From contig NZ_JAPEPJ010000001.1 in the NCBI RefSeq assembly GCF_026340255.1, positions 3,775,001-3,839,000 on the forward strand: a stretch of 64,000 bases of DNA, written 5' to 3'. Positions 38,254-48,600 of this stretch are shown in pieces. The translations under genes and the position numbers were made by a program. This DNA is from Streptomyces sp. NBC_01408. Its GTDB lineage: Bacteria; Actinomycetota; Actinomycetes; Streptomycetales; Streptomycetaceae. The notes under the pieces were generated by a model. The model was given only the letters and a program-made list of their open reading frames with translations. It searched no databases and was not told the DNA's origin. Each line of letters opens with the position of its first letter. The first letter of the stretch is position 1.

Positions 38254-38603
38254 GGGGCTCCGCCCCGGACCCCGCGCCTCAAACGCCGGCGGGGCTGGAG
38301 ATCGGGGCTCCGCCCCTGGCCCCGCGCCCTCAAGCGCCGGCGGGGCTGGAAGATCGGGGCTCCGCCCCGGACCCCGCGCCTCAAACGCCGGCGGGGCTGG
38401 AGATCGGGGCTCCGCCCCTGGCCCCGCGCCTCAAACGCCGGCGGGGCTGGAGGTCGGGGCTCTGCCCCAACCCCGCGCCCTCAAGCGCCGGCGGGGCTGG
38501 AGTTCGGGGCTCCGCCCCTGGCCCCGCGCCTCAAACGCCGGCGGGGCTGGAATTGGCCGGGGCTCTGCCCTCGACCCCGCGCCTCAGGCGCCGGCGGGGC
38601 TGG
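38254..38603 (+). repeat. Seven-copy tandem array of the dispersed repeat
   Basis: Seven direct copies with a period of about 50 bp start near 38254, 38304, 38356, 38406, 38456, 38506 and 38559. Each reads GGGGCTCCGCCCC, a spacer, then GCGCCTCAAACGCCGGCG and GGGCTGG. Copies alternate between AAACG and CAAGCG variants, which suggests duplication of a two-unit block. Each unit can fold into two small hairpins. Together with the region up to 38808 it separates the transporter and dehydrogenase genes. Confidence 0.9.
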
Positions 38604-38808
38604 GGGGCTGAAAGACGGGGGTGGACGGGTGGGGAATTCGGCGTCTAGCGTCGGCGGCGCAGCGCGTGACGCGCGCTGCCGCGTTCTGCCGGGCGGGCCG
38701 GTCGCGCCGACGGCCGCCGGGGCCGCAACTCCGGGGGCCCGGCCGCCGGACACCCGTACCCCCGGCAGGGCGTCGCACCGACCGTCCCAGGCCGCCGGGA
38801 GGCCCTTC

Positions 38809-39984
38809 GTGCCGTCGTCTTTCGTACCCACCGATCCGCTCGGGCTCGACGAGCTCCTCGGACCCGAGGACCTCGCCATCCGCGACACCGTCCGCGGCTG
38901 GGCCGCCGACCGGGTGCTGCCGCACATCGCCGAGTGGTACGAGAGCGGCGAGCTGCCCGGGATCCGGGAGCTGGCCAGGGAACTCGGGGCCATCGGGGCG
39001 CTCGGGATGTCGCTCGAGGGATACGGCTGCGCCGGGGCCAGCGCCGTGCAGTACGGGCTGGCCTGCCTGGAACTGGAGGCCGCCGACTCCGGGATCCGTT
39101 CCCTGGTGTCCGTACAGGGGTCGCTGGCCATGTACGCGATCTGGAAGTACGGCTCCGAGGAGCAGAAGCAGCGCTGGCTGCCCGGCATGGCGGCCGGCGA
39201 GCTGATCGGCTGCTTCGGGCTGACCGAGCCCGATGTGGGATCGGACCCCGCCGCGATGCGGACCTACGCCAAGCGCGACGGCAGCGACTGGGTGCTGAAC
39301 GGGCGCAAGATGTGGATCACCAACGGCTCGGTGGCCGCCGTCGCCGTGGTGTGGGCGCAGACCGACGAGGGGATCCGCGGGTTCGCGGTGCCCACCGACA
39401 GCGCCGGATTCTCCGCGCCCGAGATCAAGCACAAGTGGTCCCTGCGGGCGTCCGTGACGAGCGAGCTGGTGATGGACGACGTACGGCTGCCTGCGGACGC
39501 GGTGCTTCCGGGTGTCACCGGGCTGAAGGGGCCGCTCGGCTGCCTCAGCCACGCGCGGTACGGGATCGTCTGGGGTTCCATGGGCGCGGCGCGCGCCAGT
39601 TTCGAGTCCGCGCTCGGCTACGCGAAGACGCGGGAGCAGTTCGGCAGGCCCATCGGCGGCTTCCAGCTCACCCAGGCCAAACTCGCTGACATGGCCCTGG
39701 AACTCCACAAGGGCATCCTGCTCGCCCACCACCTGGGCCGGCGGATGGACGCGGGCACCCTGCGGCCGGAGCAGATCAGCTTCGGCAAGCTCAACAACGT
39801 CCGCGAGGCCATCGAGATCTGTCGCACCGCGCGGACCATCCTGGGTGCCAACGGGATCTCGCTCGAGTACCCCGTCATGCGGCACGCCACCAACCTCGAA
39901 TCGGTCCTCACCTACGAGGGCACCGTCGAGATGCACCAACTGGTGCTGGGCAAGGCGCTCACCGGGCTGGACGCCTTCCGGTGA
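38809..39984 (+). CDS. Acyl-CoA dehydrogenase, glutaryl-CoA dehydrogenase-like
   Basis: This 391-residue FAD acyl-CoA dehydrogenase most resembles glutaryl-CoA dehydrogenases, which convert glutaryl-CoA to crotonyl-CoA and CO2. The diagnostic stretches are SLVSVQGSLAMYAIWKYGSE, CFGLTEPDVGSDPAAMRTYA and KMWITNGSVA. The catalytic base Glu lies in TYEGTVEMHQLVLG near the C-terminus. Electrons would pass to ETF. The GTG at 38809 follows GGGAGG by 6 bases; the frame is open about 60 codons further upstream but reads unconserved Pro/Ala sequence. Confidence 0.9.
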   Translation: MPSSFVPTDPLGLDELLGPEDLAIRDTVRGWAADRVLPHIAEWYESGELPGIRELARELGAIGALGMSLEGYGCAGASAVQYGLACLELEAADSGIRSLVSVQGSLAMYAIWKYGSEEQKQRWLPGMAAGELIGCFGLTEPDVGSDPAAMRTYAKRDGSDWVLNGRKMWITNGSVAAVAVVWAQTDEGIRGFAVPTDSAGFSAPEIKHKWSLRASVTSELVMDDVRLPADAVLPGVTGLKGPLGCLSHARYGIVWGSMGAARASFESALGYAKTREQFGRPIGGFQLTQAKLADMALELHKGILLAHHLGRRMDAGTLRPEQISFGKLNNVREAIEICRTARTILGANGISLEYPVMRHATNLESVLTYEGTVEMHQLVLGKALTGLDAFR

Positions 39985-39993
39985 GAGCCCTGC

Positions 39994-40443
39994 CTAGCTC
40001 TGGTTGAAGAAGTCGCGCGAGCGGCCGCCGGACTCGCCGCTCACGATCTGGGTGTCGGCCGGGGTCAGCAGGAAGACCCTGGTCGCCACCCGCTCGATCG
40101 AGCCGCGCAGCCCGAAGGTCAGGCCGGCCGCGAAGTCGACCACGCGCTTCGCGTCGCCCGGGTCCATCGACGACAGGTTCACGATCACCGGGACGCCCTC
40201 GCGGAACAGCTCGCCGATGCCGCGCGCGTCACGGAAGCCGTCCGGGGTGACCGTGGCGATGCGGCGCCCGTGTTCCACGGCGGACTCGGAGGCCACCCGG
40301 ACCCGCGGGTCGGTGACCCACTGCTCGCCGGGGCCGGCCACCGAACCCTGGGCCGCCTCCGCGTAGTCGTCGTCGTAGTAACGCTCGTCGTCGCTGTCTT
40401 CCACGAGACCCAGCCAGGCACTCGCCTTGCGCACCGAACCCAT
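39994..40443 (-). CDS. sepF: SepF family cell division protein (paralogue)
   Basis: This 149-residue SepF-family protein tethers FtsZ to the membrane and supports septum formation. The N-terminal [16 protein letters not shown] is the membrane-targeting amphipathic helix. An acidic linker [15 protein letters not shown] follows, and then the SepF domain ([40 protein letters not shown]). Streptomyces carries several sepF genes; this one is outside the division cluster, so it is a paralogue. AAAGGAGG lies 7 bases before the ATG. Convergent with the dehydrogenase. Confidence 0.9.
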   Translation of the reverse strand: MGSVRKASAWLGLVEDSDDERYYDDDYAEAAQGSVAGPGEQWVTDPRVRVASESAVEHGRRIATVTPDGFRDARGIGELFREGVPVIVNLSSMDPGDAKRVVDFAAGLTFGLRGSIERVATRVFLLTPADTQIVSGESGGRSRDFFNQS

Positions 40444-40728
40444 GGACGCCTCCTTTCAACGCGGTCAGTCTGTTCTTCTCTCCGCTGCCCCTATGGTCGT
40501 CCATGATGCTGACAACGCGCCAAGTGGATAGTCGCCGCGCAGGGGTTTCGTGACGGTACTGGTGCAGAACATCCGTTGCACGGTCAAGGGTCCTGGCGGC
40601 TACCACTGCTGACTGAGTGAAAATACGACCGCCGCCTCCGTACGGGTGACCGACGGGGGCGTACGGGTGAGTGGCGGGGGTCGGTACGATGCCCGGCAGG
40701 CACGCGCACGAAGCACGGGGGAAGCGGT

Positions 40729-42117
40729 TTGTTCGGCATAGTCAGACCTTGCACGCACCGGCTGGGAGAACGGTTCAAAGCGGAGTGGATGGCCCATCTG
40801 TGCGGGTTGTGCCTGGCACTTCGGGGTGACCACGGCCAGTTCGCCAGGATCGTCACCAACTACGACGGGCTGCTCGTCTCCGTTCTGACGGAGGCTCAGT
40901 CGGGTCCCGCTCCCGGTGCCCGGCGCACCGCCGGACCCTGTCCACTGCGCGGGATGCGCACCGCCCCGGTGGCCAACGGCGAGGGCGCGCGGCTCGCCGC
41001 CGCCGTCTCGCTCGTCCTGGCCTCCGCGAAGGTGCGGGACCACGTCGCCGACCGGGACGGGCTGTTGGCCCGCGCCCCCATCGCCATGGCGGCCCGCAAG
41101 GTGGCCCGCGGCTGGGACCGGGCCGGAGCCCGTACCGGGGCCTCGCTCGGCTTCGACACGGCGGTGCTCGTGGACGCCGTGGACCGGCAGGGCGGCATCG
41201 AGACGCTGGCCGGCCCCGGCACGCCCGTGCTCGTGGTCACCGAGCCGACGGAGACGGCGACGGCCGCCGCCTTCGCGCATACCTCGGTCCTCGCGGGACG
41301 GCCAGGCAACGGCCCCGCGCTGGCGGAGGCCGGCCGGTACTTCGGCCGCCTCGCGCACCTGCTGGACGCCGTGGAGGACCAGGCCGCCGACGCCGCGGCG
41401 GGCGCCTGGAACCCGCTCACCGCCACCGGCACCTCCCTCACCGAGGCCAGGAGACTGTGCGACGACGCCCTCCAGGGCATCAGGCTGGCGCTGGCCGAGG
41501 CGGAGTTCGCGGACGCCGGCCTCGCCCACCGGCTGCTGGTGCACGAGCTGCGCACCTCGGTGGACCGGGCCTTCGGGACCGGCACCTGCCGGCACGGCGT
41601 GACGGACGCGGCCGGCCAGGGGGCGGGACAGCCGCAGGGGTACGACCCGTACGCGGGCAACCCGTACGGCCAGGGTGCTCCGCACGGCAACGGCACCCCG
41701 TACGGCCAGGGCGGCCCCTACGGCGGGGGCCCGTACGGCCAGCCCGCTCCCGGCGGTCCTGCGGGCCCGCCGCCCGTGGGCCCGGGCGGCCCGTGGGGTC
41801 CCGGCGGAGGCGGTCACGGAGGCGGGCACGGAGGCCAGGGCGGGCACGGCGGTCACGGCGGGCCCGGCGGGCAGAAGCCGCGCCGCGGGCTGCTGGCCGG
41901 CTGCGCCGTGGCCGTAGGCCTCTTCTGCACCTGCCAGATCTGCTGCACCGACTACGAGGGCCCCTGGTCCCGCAAGAAGCGCGACGCGTGGTGCGAGGCC
42001 TGCGAGTGCTGCAACTGCTGCCAGCCGAACTCCGCCCCGACCGGTGGCAGCGGTGGTGGCGGTGGTGGTGGCGGGGACGGCGGCTGCTGCGACTGCAACT
42101 GCGGCTGCGACTGCTGA
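40729..42117 (+). CDS. DUF5685 family protein with cysteine-rich tail
   Basis: This 462-residue protein starts at TTG (40729, with GGGGGAAG upstream). The N-terminal about 290 residues match the DUF5685 pattern I recall: MFGIVRPCTHRLGERFKAEW, then HLCGLCLALRGDHG with conserved Cys/His, and a helical core. A Gly/Pro/Tyr/His-rich linker follows (residues about 290-385). A C-terminal Cys-rich module of about 70 residues comes last: CTCQICCTDYEG, CEACECCNCCQP, CCDCNCGCDC, at least 17 Cys. It looks like a metal-binding tail. There is one hydrophobic stretch (LLAGCAVAVGLFCTCQ) just before it. Function unknown. Confidence 0.8.
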   Translation: MFGIVRPCTHRLGERFKAEWMAHLCGLCLALRGDHGQFARIVTNYDGLLVSVLTEAQSGPAPGARRTAGPCPLRGMRTAPVANGEGARLAAAVSLVLASAKVRDHVADRDGLLARAPIAMAARKVARGWDRAGARTGASLGFDTAVLVDAVDRQGGIETLAGPGTPVLVVTEPTETATAAAFAHTSVLAGRPGNGPALAEAGRYFGRLAHLLDAVEDQAADAAAGAWNPLTATGTSLTEARRLCDDALQGIRLALAEAEFADAGLAHRLLVHELRTSVDRAFGTGTCRHGVTDAAGQGAGQPQGYDPYAGNPYGQGAPHGNGTPYGQGGPYGGGPYGQPAPGGPAGPPPVGPGGPWGPGGGGHGGGHGGQGGHGGHGGPGGQKPRRGLLAGCAVAVGLFCTCQICCTDYEGPWSRKKRDAWCEACECCNCCQPNSAPTGGSGGGGGGGGDGGCCDCNCGCDC

Positions 42118-42194
42118 CGCCCTTTCGGATTCCGCAGGTCCGGACGGCGTACGCCGGGATTCCCGTCCGGACCGGTGTGGAAGGGTTGAGCGGC

Positions 42195-43010
42195 ATGAGC
42201 GATGACGCAGACGATCCGCCCGCAGCCTGGCGGAAATGGCACGAGCGCCGGGTGGCCACCGTGTCCGGCCCTCACGGCCCCCTCGCGCTGACCGGCACCC
42301 ACTGGCTCGCCGATTACCCGGAAGGTCGAATTCCGGCCGTTCCGGGGCGCTGGCGCGCCACCGAGGGCGGGGTGGCCCTCTCCGCCGCCGCCGAGGACGG
42401 CATCCGCCTCGACGGCGTGCCCTTCACCGGTGACGCCGTACTCGCCTCCGACGCGGCCCCGCCCGCGCACGCCCGGCTCGGCGCCGGGCAGACGCGGCTC
42501 GTGGTCATCCGGCGAGAAGGCGAGTGGGCGGTGCGCGTCTTCGACCCCGACTCCAAGGCCCGGGCGGCCTTCACCGGCATCGAGGCGACCCCCTACGACC
42601 CCGCATTCGCGCTGCCGGGGCACTTCCGCCCCTACGGCGAGGACCGGACCGTCCAGGTGGAGAACGCCGACGGGCGGGCCCGCGGCCTCGGTCTCGGCGG
42701 GGAGCTCGGGTTCCGCTTCGAGGGCGTCGAGCACACCCTCCAGGCCGCCGTCGACGAGGACGACGGCAGCCTCTGGGCCGTCTTCGGCGATTCCACCGGC
42801 GGGCGATCCAGCTACCGGTTCCGTTTCCTGCGGCCCGGGACCCCGGACTCTTCGGGTGCGGTCACCGTGGACTTCAACCGGGCCCTGCTGCCGCCCTGCG
42901 CCTTCGCGGACCACTTCATCTGCCCCTTCCCACCGCCCGGCAACACGCTGCCCTTCGAGGTGGCGGCGGGCGAGCGACGGCTGAAAGACGCCCTTGCGAC
43001 CGGTATCTGA
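42195..43010 (+). CDS. DUF1684 family protein
   Basis: This 271-residue protein has the DUF1684 layout: an N-terminal W-rich segment [46 protein letters not shown], and the C-terminal signature YRFRFL ... [20 protein letters not shown] followed by [16 protein letters not shown]. Homologues are cytoplasmic proteins of unknown function. No signal peptide. The ATG has GGAAGG about 10 bases upstream. Confidence 0.85.
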   Translation: MSDDADDPPAAWRKWHERRVATVSGPHGPLALTGTHWLADYPEGRIPAVPGRWRATEGGVALSAAAEDGIRLDGVPFTGDAVLASDAAPPAHARLGAGQTRLVVIRREGEWAVRVFDPDSKARAAFTGIEATPYDPAFALPGHFRPYGEDRTVQVENADGRARGLGLGGELGFRFEGVEHTLQAAVDEDDGSLWAVFGDSTGGRSSYRFRFLRPGTPDSSGAVTVDFNRALLPPCAFADHFICPFPPPGNTLPFEVAAGERRLKDALATGI

Positions 43011-43146
43011 CGACAGGACACTCCCGACAGCGCTTGTCAGGGGCACGGCCAAAACTCATGCGCCGGTCGTGCCTCCGGCTGCGCCTCACGGGCTGCGGCA
43101 CCCCCACATCCGCCGGGCCCCATACCCCTCTCCAGGAGGACGAGAA

Positions 43147-44031
43147 GTGAGGATCAAGCGCATCACCCGTACCAGGCTGCTCGCGGCGGCCACCGGCCTG
43201 GCCGCCGTCGCGGCACTCGCCGCCCCCACCGCGGCGAGCGCGGACACACCCGACGCGGGCTTCGGCGCCGACCGGCTCGCCTCGGCCGGGGCGTCCGTCC
43301 TGCGCGCCGACGTCGCGGGTACCGCCTGGCACACCGACCCCGCCACCGGGACCCTCGTGGTCACCGCCGACTCCACGGTCTCGGCCGCGGACATCACGAG
43401 AATCAAGCGTGAGGCCGGCACCAACGCCTCGGCCCTGCGGATCGAACGCACCCCCGGCAAACTGACCAAGCTGGCCTCCGGCGGCGACGCCATCTACGCG
43501 TCGAGCTGGCGCTGCTCGCTCGGCTTCAACGTGCGCAGCGGCAGCAACTACTACGCGCTGACCGCCGGGCACTGCACCGACGGCGCCGGCACCTGGTGGA
43601 CCAACTCCGCCCGCACCAACGTGCTCGGCTCCACCGTGGGATCCAGCTTCCCGAACAACGACTACGGCCTGGTCAAGTACGCCAGCAACACGCCGGTCCC
43701 GCCCGGCACCGTCGGCGGCCAGGACATCACCAGCGCCGTCAACGCCACGGTCAACATGTCCGTGACCCGGCGCGGTTCCACCACCGGCACCCACAGCGGC
43801 CGGGTCACCGGCCTCAACGCCACCGTCAACTACGGCGGCGGCGACGTCGTCTACGGCATGATCCGCACCAACGTCTGCGCCGAGCCCGGCGACAGCGGCG
43901 GCCCGCTCTACTCCGGCACCCGCGCGGTCGGCCTCACCTCCGGCGGCAGCGGCAACTGCTCCTCGGGCGGCACCACCTTCTTCCAGCCCGTCGTGGAGGC
44001 CCTCAACGCCTACGGGGTCAGCGTCTACTGA
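43147..44031 (+). CDS. Streptogrisin-type secreted serine protease (S1)
   Basis: This 294-residue prepro-protease resembles Streptomyces griseus proteases A/B. It has a signal peptide ([20 protein letters not shown] then PTAASA), a pro-region of about 80 residues with an alpha-lytic-protease-like prodomain, and a mature chymotrypsin-fold domain starting near [19 protein letters not shown]. The catalytic triad is in TAGHC (His), NNDYGLVKY (Asp) and [12 protein letters not shown] (Ser). Two Cys pairs typical of SGP enzymes are present. The GTG has AGGAGG 7 bases upstream. A 16-bp terminator hairpin follows. Confidence 0.95.
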   Translation: MRIKRITRTRLLAAATGLAAVAALAAPTAASADTPDAGFGADRLASAGASVLRADVAGTAWHTDPATGTLVVTADSTVSAADITRIKREAGTNASALRIERTPGKLTKLASGGDAIYASSWRCSLGFNVRSGSNYYALTAGHCTDGAGTWWTNSARTNVLGSTVGSSFPNNDYGLVKYASNTPVPPGTVGGQDITSAVNATVNMSVTRRGSTTGTHSGRVTGLNATVNYGGGDVVYGMIRTNVCAEPGDSGGPLYSGTRAVGLTSGGSGNCSSGGTTFFQPVVEALNAYGVSVY

Positions 44032-44057
44032 CCGTGACCCACGCGCCCCCGCCGTAC

Positions 44058-44096
44058 CCCTGGACGTCCTCCCGCCTTCTGGGAGGATGTCCAGGG
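44058..44096 (+). terminator. Hairpin terminator after protease gene
   Basis: A 16-bp stem with one G-T wobble (44058-44073 with 44081-44096) and a 7-base loop lies 27 bases after the protease stop. It contains the ATG at 44087, which argues against that codon being the start of the SLOG gene. Confidence 0.82.
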
Positions 44097-44128
44097 TGAC
44101 CGTGTCCACGGGGGAGGCAGGTTTCCGT

Positions 44129-44608
44129 ATGAAGCGCATCGGCGTGACCGGGCACCGGTTCATTCCGGGCGAGGTGCTCGGCCATGTGGAGGACGCCCTG
44201 CGGGCCGTACTGGACGGCCACCAGGGGCCCTTGGAGGCCTTCTCCAGCCTCGCCGAGGGAGCGGACCAGCTGTTCGCCGTCATCGCGCTGGAGTGCGGCG
44301 CCGACCTCACCGTGGTGATCCCCAGCGGGGACTACGAGGGCACCTTCGAGGACGCCGAATCCCTGGCCCGCTACCGGGGGCTCAAGCGCCGCGCCGCCCA
44401 GGAGGTCCGGATGGACTTCGCGCGCTCCACGGACGAGGCCTACTACGCCGCCGGCACCTACATCGCCGACTCCTGCGACCGGCTCGTCGCCGTCTGGGAC
44501 GGACTGCCCGCCCGCGGGCACGGCGGCACCGGCGAGATCGTCGCCTACGCGCGGGCGCTCGGGAAGCCGGTCACCGTCATCTGGCGCGAGGGCGTGACCC
44601 GGGACTGA
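44129..44608 (+). CDS. SLOG-superfamily nucleotide-binding protein
   Basis: This 159-residue Rossmann-like protein is of the SLOG superfamily (SMF/DprA-LOG), which binds or processes nucleotide or NAD-derived signals in conflict systems. The motifs seen are KRIGVTGHR, SSLAEGADQLFA, YYAAGTYIADSCDRLVAVWD and GLPARGHGGTGEIVAYARAL. The GGTGE turn and the ARG are the likely ligand-binding loop. The ATG at 44129 is chosen; upstream in-frame codons run into the protease terminator. It is convergent with the SLATT gene 40 bases away, a pairing known for SLOG-SLATT systems. Confidence 0.75.
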   Translation: MKRIGVTGHRFIPGEVLGHVEDALRAVLDGHQGPLEAFSSLAEGADQLFAVIALECGADLTVVIPSGDYEGTFEDAESLARYRGLKRRAAQEVRMDFARSTDEAYYAAGTYIADSCDRLVAVWDGLPARGHGGTGEIVAYARALGKPVTVIWREGVTRD

Positions 44609-44648
44609 ACCACGGGTGCCCGAGCCACCCCCCGTACCTGAACGACCG

Positions 44649-45566
44649 TCAACTGCTGTGCCGGGCCAGCCAGTCCGTGTGCTGCGGAGACACATAGCGC
44701 TCCGTCTCGTAGACCGCGGAGGGCCACTGCGACTCGGTGATCGTCGTCTGCATGACGACCATCATCGCCGCCAGGTCCTGCTCGATCAGCGTGTGCGCCT
44801 CGATCAGCGGATGGTGGCGGCGCACCTCGTTCCAGGCGATTCCGGCCGCCGCCGCCGCGCTGAGCAGGCCCGTCAGCTTCGGCCCCGGACCAGAGCCGAA
44901 CGCCCCGAACAGGGCGAACAGCAGGGCCAGGCAGGTCAGCAGCACGATCGTCCACGACCAGACGGTGGTCGCCCGCCGGGAGACCTCCGTCCGCCGCCGG
45001 TACCAGTTGCGCTGCTCGATCAGCCGGTCCCGGACGTACGTCTCCCGCCGCACCTGGTAGTCCAGCCCGCGCAGCCGCTGCATCGCACCGGTGATCTCCC
45101 CGCCCTCCGGCACCTGCCCGGCGGCCCGCGGATCCTCCCAGCCCATCTTGCGCAGCTCGTCCAGCCCCGCCTCCAGCCGCGTCCGGTACGTCGACTCCGC
45201 GCCGCCCGCGCCGTCCGCGTCACTGCCGAAGGGCGCGCCGTGGACGGCGTACCGCCAGGCCAGGGACTTGATGAACTCCGCCGCACTGCGGTTGAGCTGC
45301 CACTGCGGGCGGGCCCGGCGCCTGGTCGCCCGTACGCCCACGCCCAGTACCCCCGTGTACGCGAGCACGCTGAGCAGCCCGAACAGCCGCATCGAGCCCA
45401 GCTGCGGCCCCGCGGGCAGGGCCGCCGCCGCGGCGGCGGCGACCAGCAGCATCAGCTGGGCGCGGGTCGCCTGGGTGGACTCCCGCTGCCGGGAGACCGC
45501 CGCCTGGTCGGTGTGGTGGAAGAGGGCCGGCAGGTCCTCGTTGCGAAAGGTCATGCTGTCGGTCAC
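44649..45566 (-). CDS. SLATT-type (DUF4231) membrane protein
   Basis: This 305-residue protein has two pairs of transmembrane helices (about residues 38-80 and 215-258): LMLLVAAAAAAALPAG, FGLLSVLAYTGVLGVGV, WTIVLLTCLALLFALFGAFG and GLLSAAAAAGIAWNEV. Each pair is flanked by Arg-rich helices (RRRARPQWQLNRSAAEFI, RRRTEVSRRATT). This is the architecture of SLATT/DUF4231 proteins, predicted pore-forming effectors controlled by SLOG or SMODS sensors. It is on the same strand as, and 73 bases downstream of, fxsT, so it may be the last gene of that operon. The GTG at 45566 has AGGGGGG upstream; ATG at 45554 is an alternative. Confidence 0.75.
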   Translation of the reverse strand: MTDSMTFRNEDLPALFHHTDQAAVSRQRESTQATRAQLMLLVAAAAAAALPAGPQLGSMRLFGLLSVLAYTGVLGVGVRATRRRARPQWQLNRSAAEFIKSLAWRYAVHGAPFGSDADGAGGAESTYRTRLEAGLDELRKMGWEDPRAAGQVPEGGEITGAMQRLRGLDYQVRRETYVRDRLIEQRNWYRRRTEVSRRATTVWSWTIVLLTCLALLFALFGAFGSGPGPKLTGLLSAAAAAGIAWNEVRRHHPLIEAHTLIEQDLAAMMVVMQTTITESQWPSAVYETERYVSPQHTDWLARHSS

Positions 45567-45639
45567 AGCGCCCCCCTGCTGTCGGGTGGCGGGCGGCGGG
45601 GCCCCCGCAGCCGCGAGGTCCTCGCCGCCCGCCGTCGGA

Positions 45640-48600
45640 TCACACGGCGAGGGGCTCCAGGTCGCGGTGGACCCGCCGCTCGTCGCGGGCGTAGCGGGTC
45701 AGCCCGTGCTCGTCGCCCAGCAGGCGCGTCAGCTCGGACACCGTCTCGGAACGCACCCGGGCCGCCTCCTCCTTGCGGCCCATCATGTCCAGGCTGACCG
45801 CCATGTTGGAAGAGCTGGCCAGGGTCTCGGGGTGGTGCGCCCCCAGGGCCTCGCGCAGCCGCCGCACCGCAAGCCGCTCCAGCTCCAGCGCCCCCTCCGG
45901 ATCGCCCAGGTCGGCCCGGGCGTTGGCCAGGTTGAGGTGGGCGAAGATGGTGTGCGGGTGGTTGTCGCCCAGCACGTCCCGCATCAGCCGGATCACCTGC
46001 CGCAGCATCGGATCCGCCGTGTCGGAGGCGCCCGTGCCCCAGTGGAAGACCGCCAGGTTGTTCAGGGCGGCCAGGGTGTACGGGTGCCGCTCGCCCGGCA
46101 CCTTCATGTACTCGTCCACCACCTCCTGCGCCAGGTCCCGCGCCGCCCCCGGGTCCCCGGTCGCGAACAGGTCCGCCGCCAGGTTCAGCTCGCAGGCCAG
46201 CAGGTCCGGGTTGACCGAGGTGTACTTGGCCCGGTAGCGGTTGCGGGTCGCCGTCGTCAGCCGCAGCGCGTCCTCCAGGTCGCCGGCCCGCCGCAGCGAC
46301 ACCGCCAGGTTCTTCGCCGCCGACAGCGTGCCGGGGAAGGCCCGGCCCAGCTGCCGCTTGTAGGTCTCGTACGTCCGGCTCAGCAGCTGCACCGAATCGT
46401 CGTACCGGCCCACCTCGCGCAGGTCGCGGGCGAGGTTCTGCGCGGAGGACAGCGTGTACGGGTGGTCCGGGCCCAGCACCTCCGTACGCCGGTCGAAGAC
46501 CTCCTGGTCGATCTCCCGGGCCCTCGAGTACTGCCCGATCATGCGCAGGTTCAGCGCCAGGTTGTTCGCGGCGGCCAGGGTGCGCGGATGCGCCTCGTGG
46601 AAGATCTGCCCGAAGCCCTCGTGCGCGGCCGTGGCCAGTTCCATCGCCTCGCCGTAGCGGCCCAGCGCGCCCAGGTCCATCGCCAGACCACTCGTGGTCA
46701 TGTACGTGTGCGGGTGCGAGGGGCCGAGCGCGTTGCGCTGCCGCTCCAGCGTGCCCTCGTCCAGCTCCATCGCCTCCACGAACCGGCCCTGCGAGCGCAG
46801 GATGTTGGAGAGGTGGAACCGCAGGTACAGGTACTGGAGGTCGTGGTCGCCCAGGGTCTCCTTCCAGACCTCGCGCAGCTCCTCGCCCAGCGCGTACGCG
46901 GCCTTGAAGTCACCGCGCTTCCACAGGTAGCGGACCCGGTCGATCAGCAGCCGGCGCGTCTCCGGCTCCTTGCAGTACCGGGCCTCGGACGGGGTCAGGT
47001 GCGGCCAGATCGTGTTGAACCGGGGCCAGGTCTCCGGGTTGTCTATCGGCTCGTCGTCGTCCGGCCGGGCACCCGCCAGGATCCGGTGCACCGCGTGCCT
47101 GGCCTGGCTCTGCTCCTCCTCCGACAGCTGGGCCCGGATCACCGCCTGGACCAGGCGGTGGACCTGGATGCTGTTGCTGACCTGGTCGACCTTGGCCAGT
47201 GCGAAGCGGCCGATCTCCCGGATCACCCGGCCCAGCACCAGTTTCTCCTGCAAGGAGGAGTCGTACGGCTTGAGCGCGTCGATCATCTCCTTGCTGTACA
47301 GGAGGTTCGCCGAGATCGGCTCGGGCGCGAAGAAGGCGCACAGCTGCAACAGCCGCACGGCGGCGGGGGACCGGGACTGGAGCCGCTCTATGGACACGTT
47401 CCAGGTGGCGGCCACCGGCTGCGGGTAGCCGGGCGGCTGGTTCAGCGCCAGTACCCGCGCGGCCTGCTGCGCCAGCTGCTCCAGGTACGCCGAGACCGGG
47501 GTCGCGGTCTCCGCGATCCAGGCGCCCGCCTGCTCGACGGCCAGCGGCAGGTCGCCCACCGCTTCGGCCACCTGCTCGGCGTCCTCCTTGCTGAGCCCGG
47601 GGGCCCGGCGCTGGAGGTGCTCGATGGACTCCTCCCGCAGGAACACGTCCACCGGCAGCGCGTCACCGTACTGCGACCAGGACTGGTTGCGGGAGGTCAC
47701 CAGCACGTGCCCCGGGCCGCCCGGCGGGAAGAACCGCTTGAGGGCCTCCGGATCGTCGGCGTTGTCGAAGACCAGCAGCCACCGCGAGGAGGGAACCCCC
47801 CGCCGCAGCAGGTCGATCGCCTCCTGGGAGGCGGCCGACATGTCGTCCCCGGCCTGCGCGCCGAGGCGTACGGCCAGATCTGCGAGGGCCTCGACCACGT
47901 CGTCGGTTTCCTCCGAGGAGATCCACCACACCAGGTCGTAGTCGGCCATGAACCGGTGCACGTACTCCAGCGCCACCTGGGTCTTGCCGACGCCGCCGAG
48001 ACCGTACAGCGTCTGCGGCTGCGGCAGCACCACGGCCATGCCGCCGCCGAGCTGGTCGCGCATCCGCTCCAGCACGATGCTGCGCCCGGTGAACCCGGGG
48101 TTGCGGGGCGGCGCGTTCCAGATCTTCGGGACGGTTCCGGGGAACCGGGGACCGGGCTGGGAGGAGCTGTTGACGCTGTCGGGCAGGGCCATCGGCCGCT
48201 CCACCGCACGCAGCAGGGCGGTGGTGGCGTGCACCTCGTCGAGCCGGAACAGGTCCACCGGATTGCGGTCGATGTAGGGAGTGGCGAGCCGTACGTCGCC
48301 CACCCGCAGCGGGACCAGCTGGCGCCGCCCGCCGGTCGGGTCCTCGGCGGCCGCCCGGTTCCACACGTCCACGGCCCGGGCCGACTTGAGGTAGGCGCTG
48401 GAGAGCAGCACCACGGTCCGGGCGGCGGTGTCGATGCTGATGCCCGCGCCGCCCAGGGTGTCCCCGGCGGCGGTTCCCGGTACCTGCTCCGCGGAGACGT
48501 CCTTGGGGACGACCCGGAACCCGGCCCGGGTGAGCACCGACTCGATCCAGTCGGCCCACATCCGGTTCTCGGCGACGTAGGAGAGGAACAGGTCGGCGGG

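Noticed and set aside
44087..44128. Earlier ATG for the SLOG gene
   Set aside because: The ATG at 44087 is inside the stem of the protease terminator.
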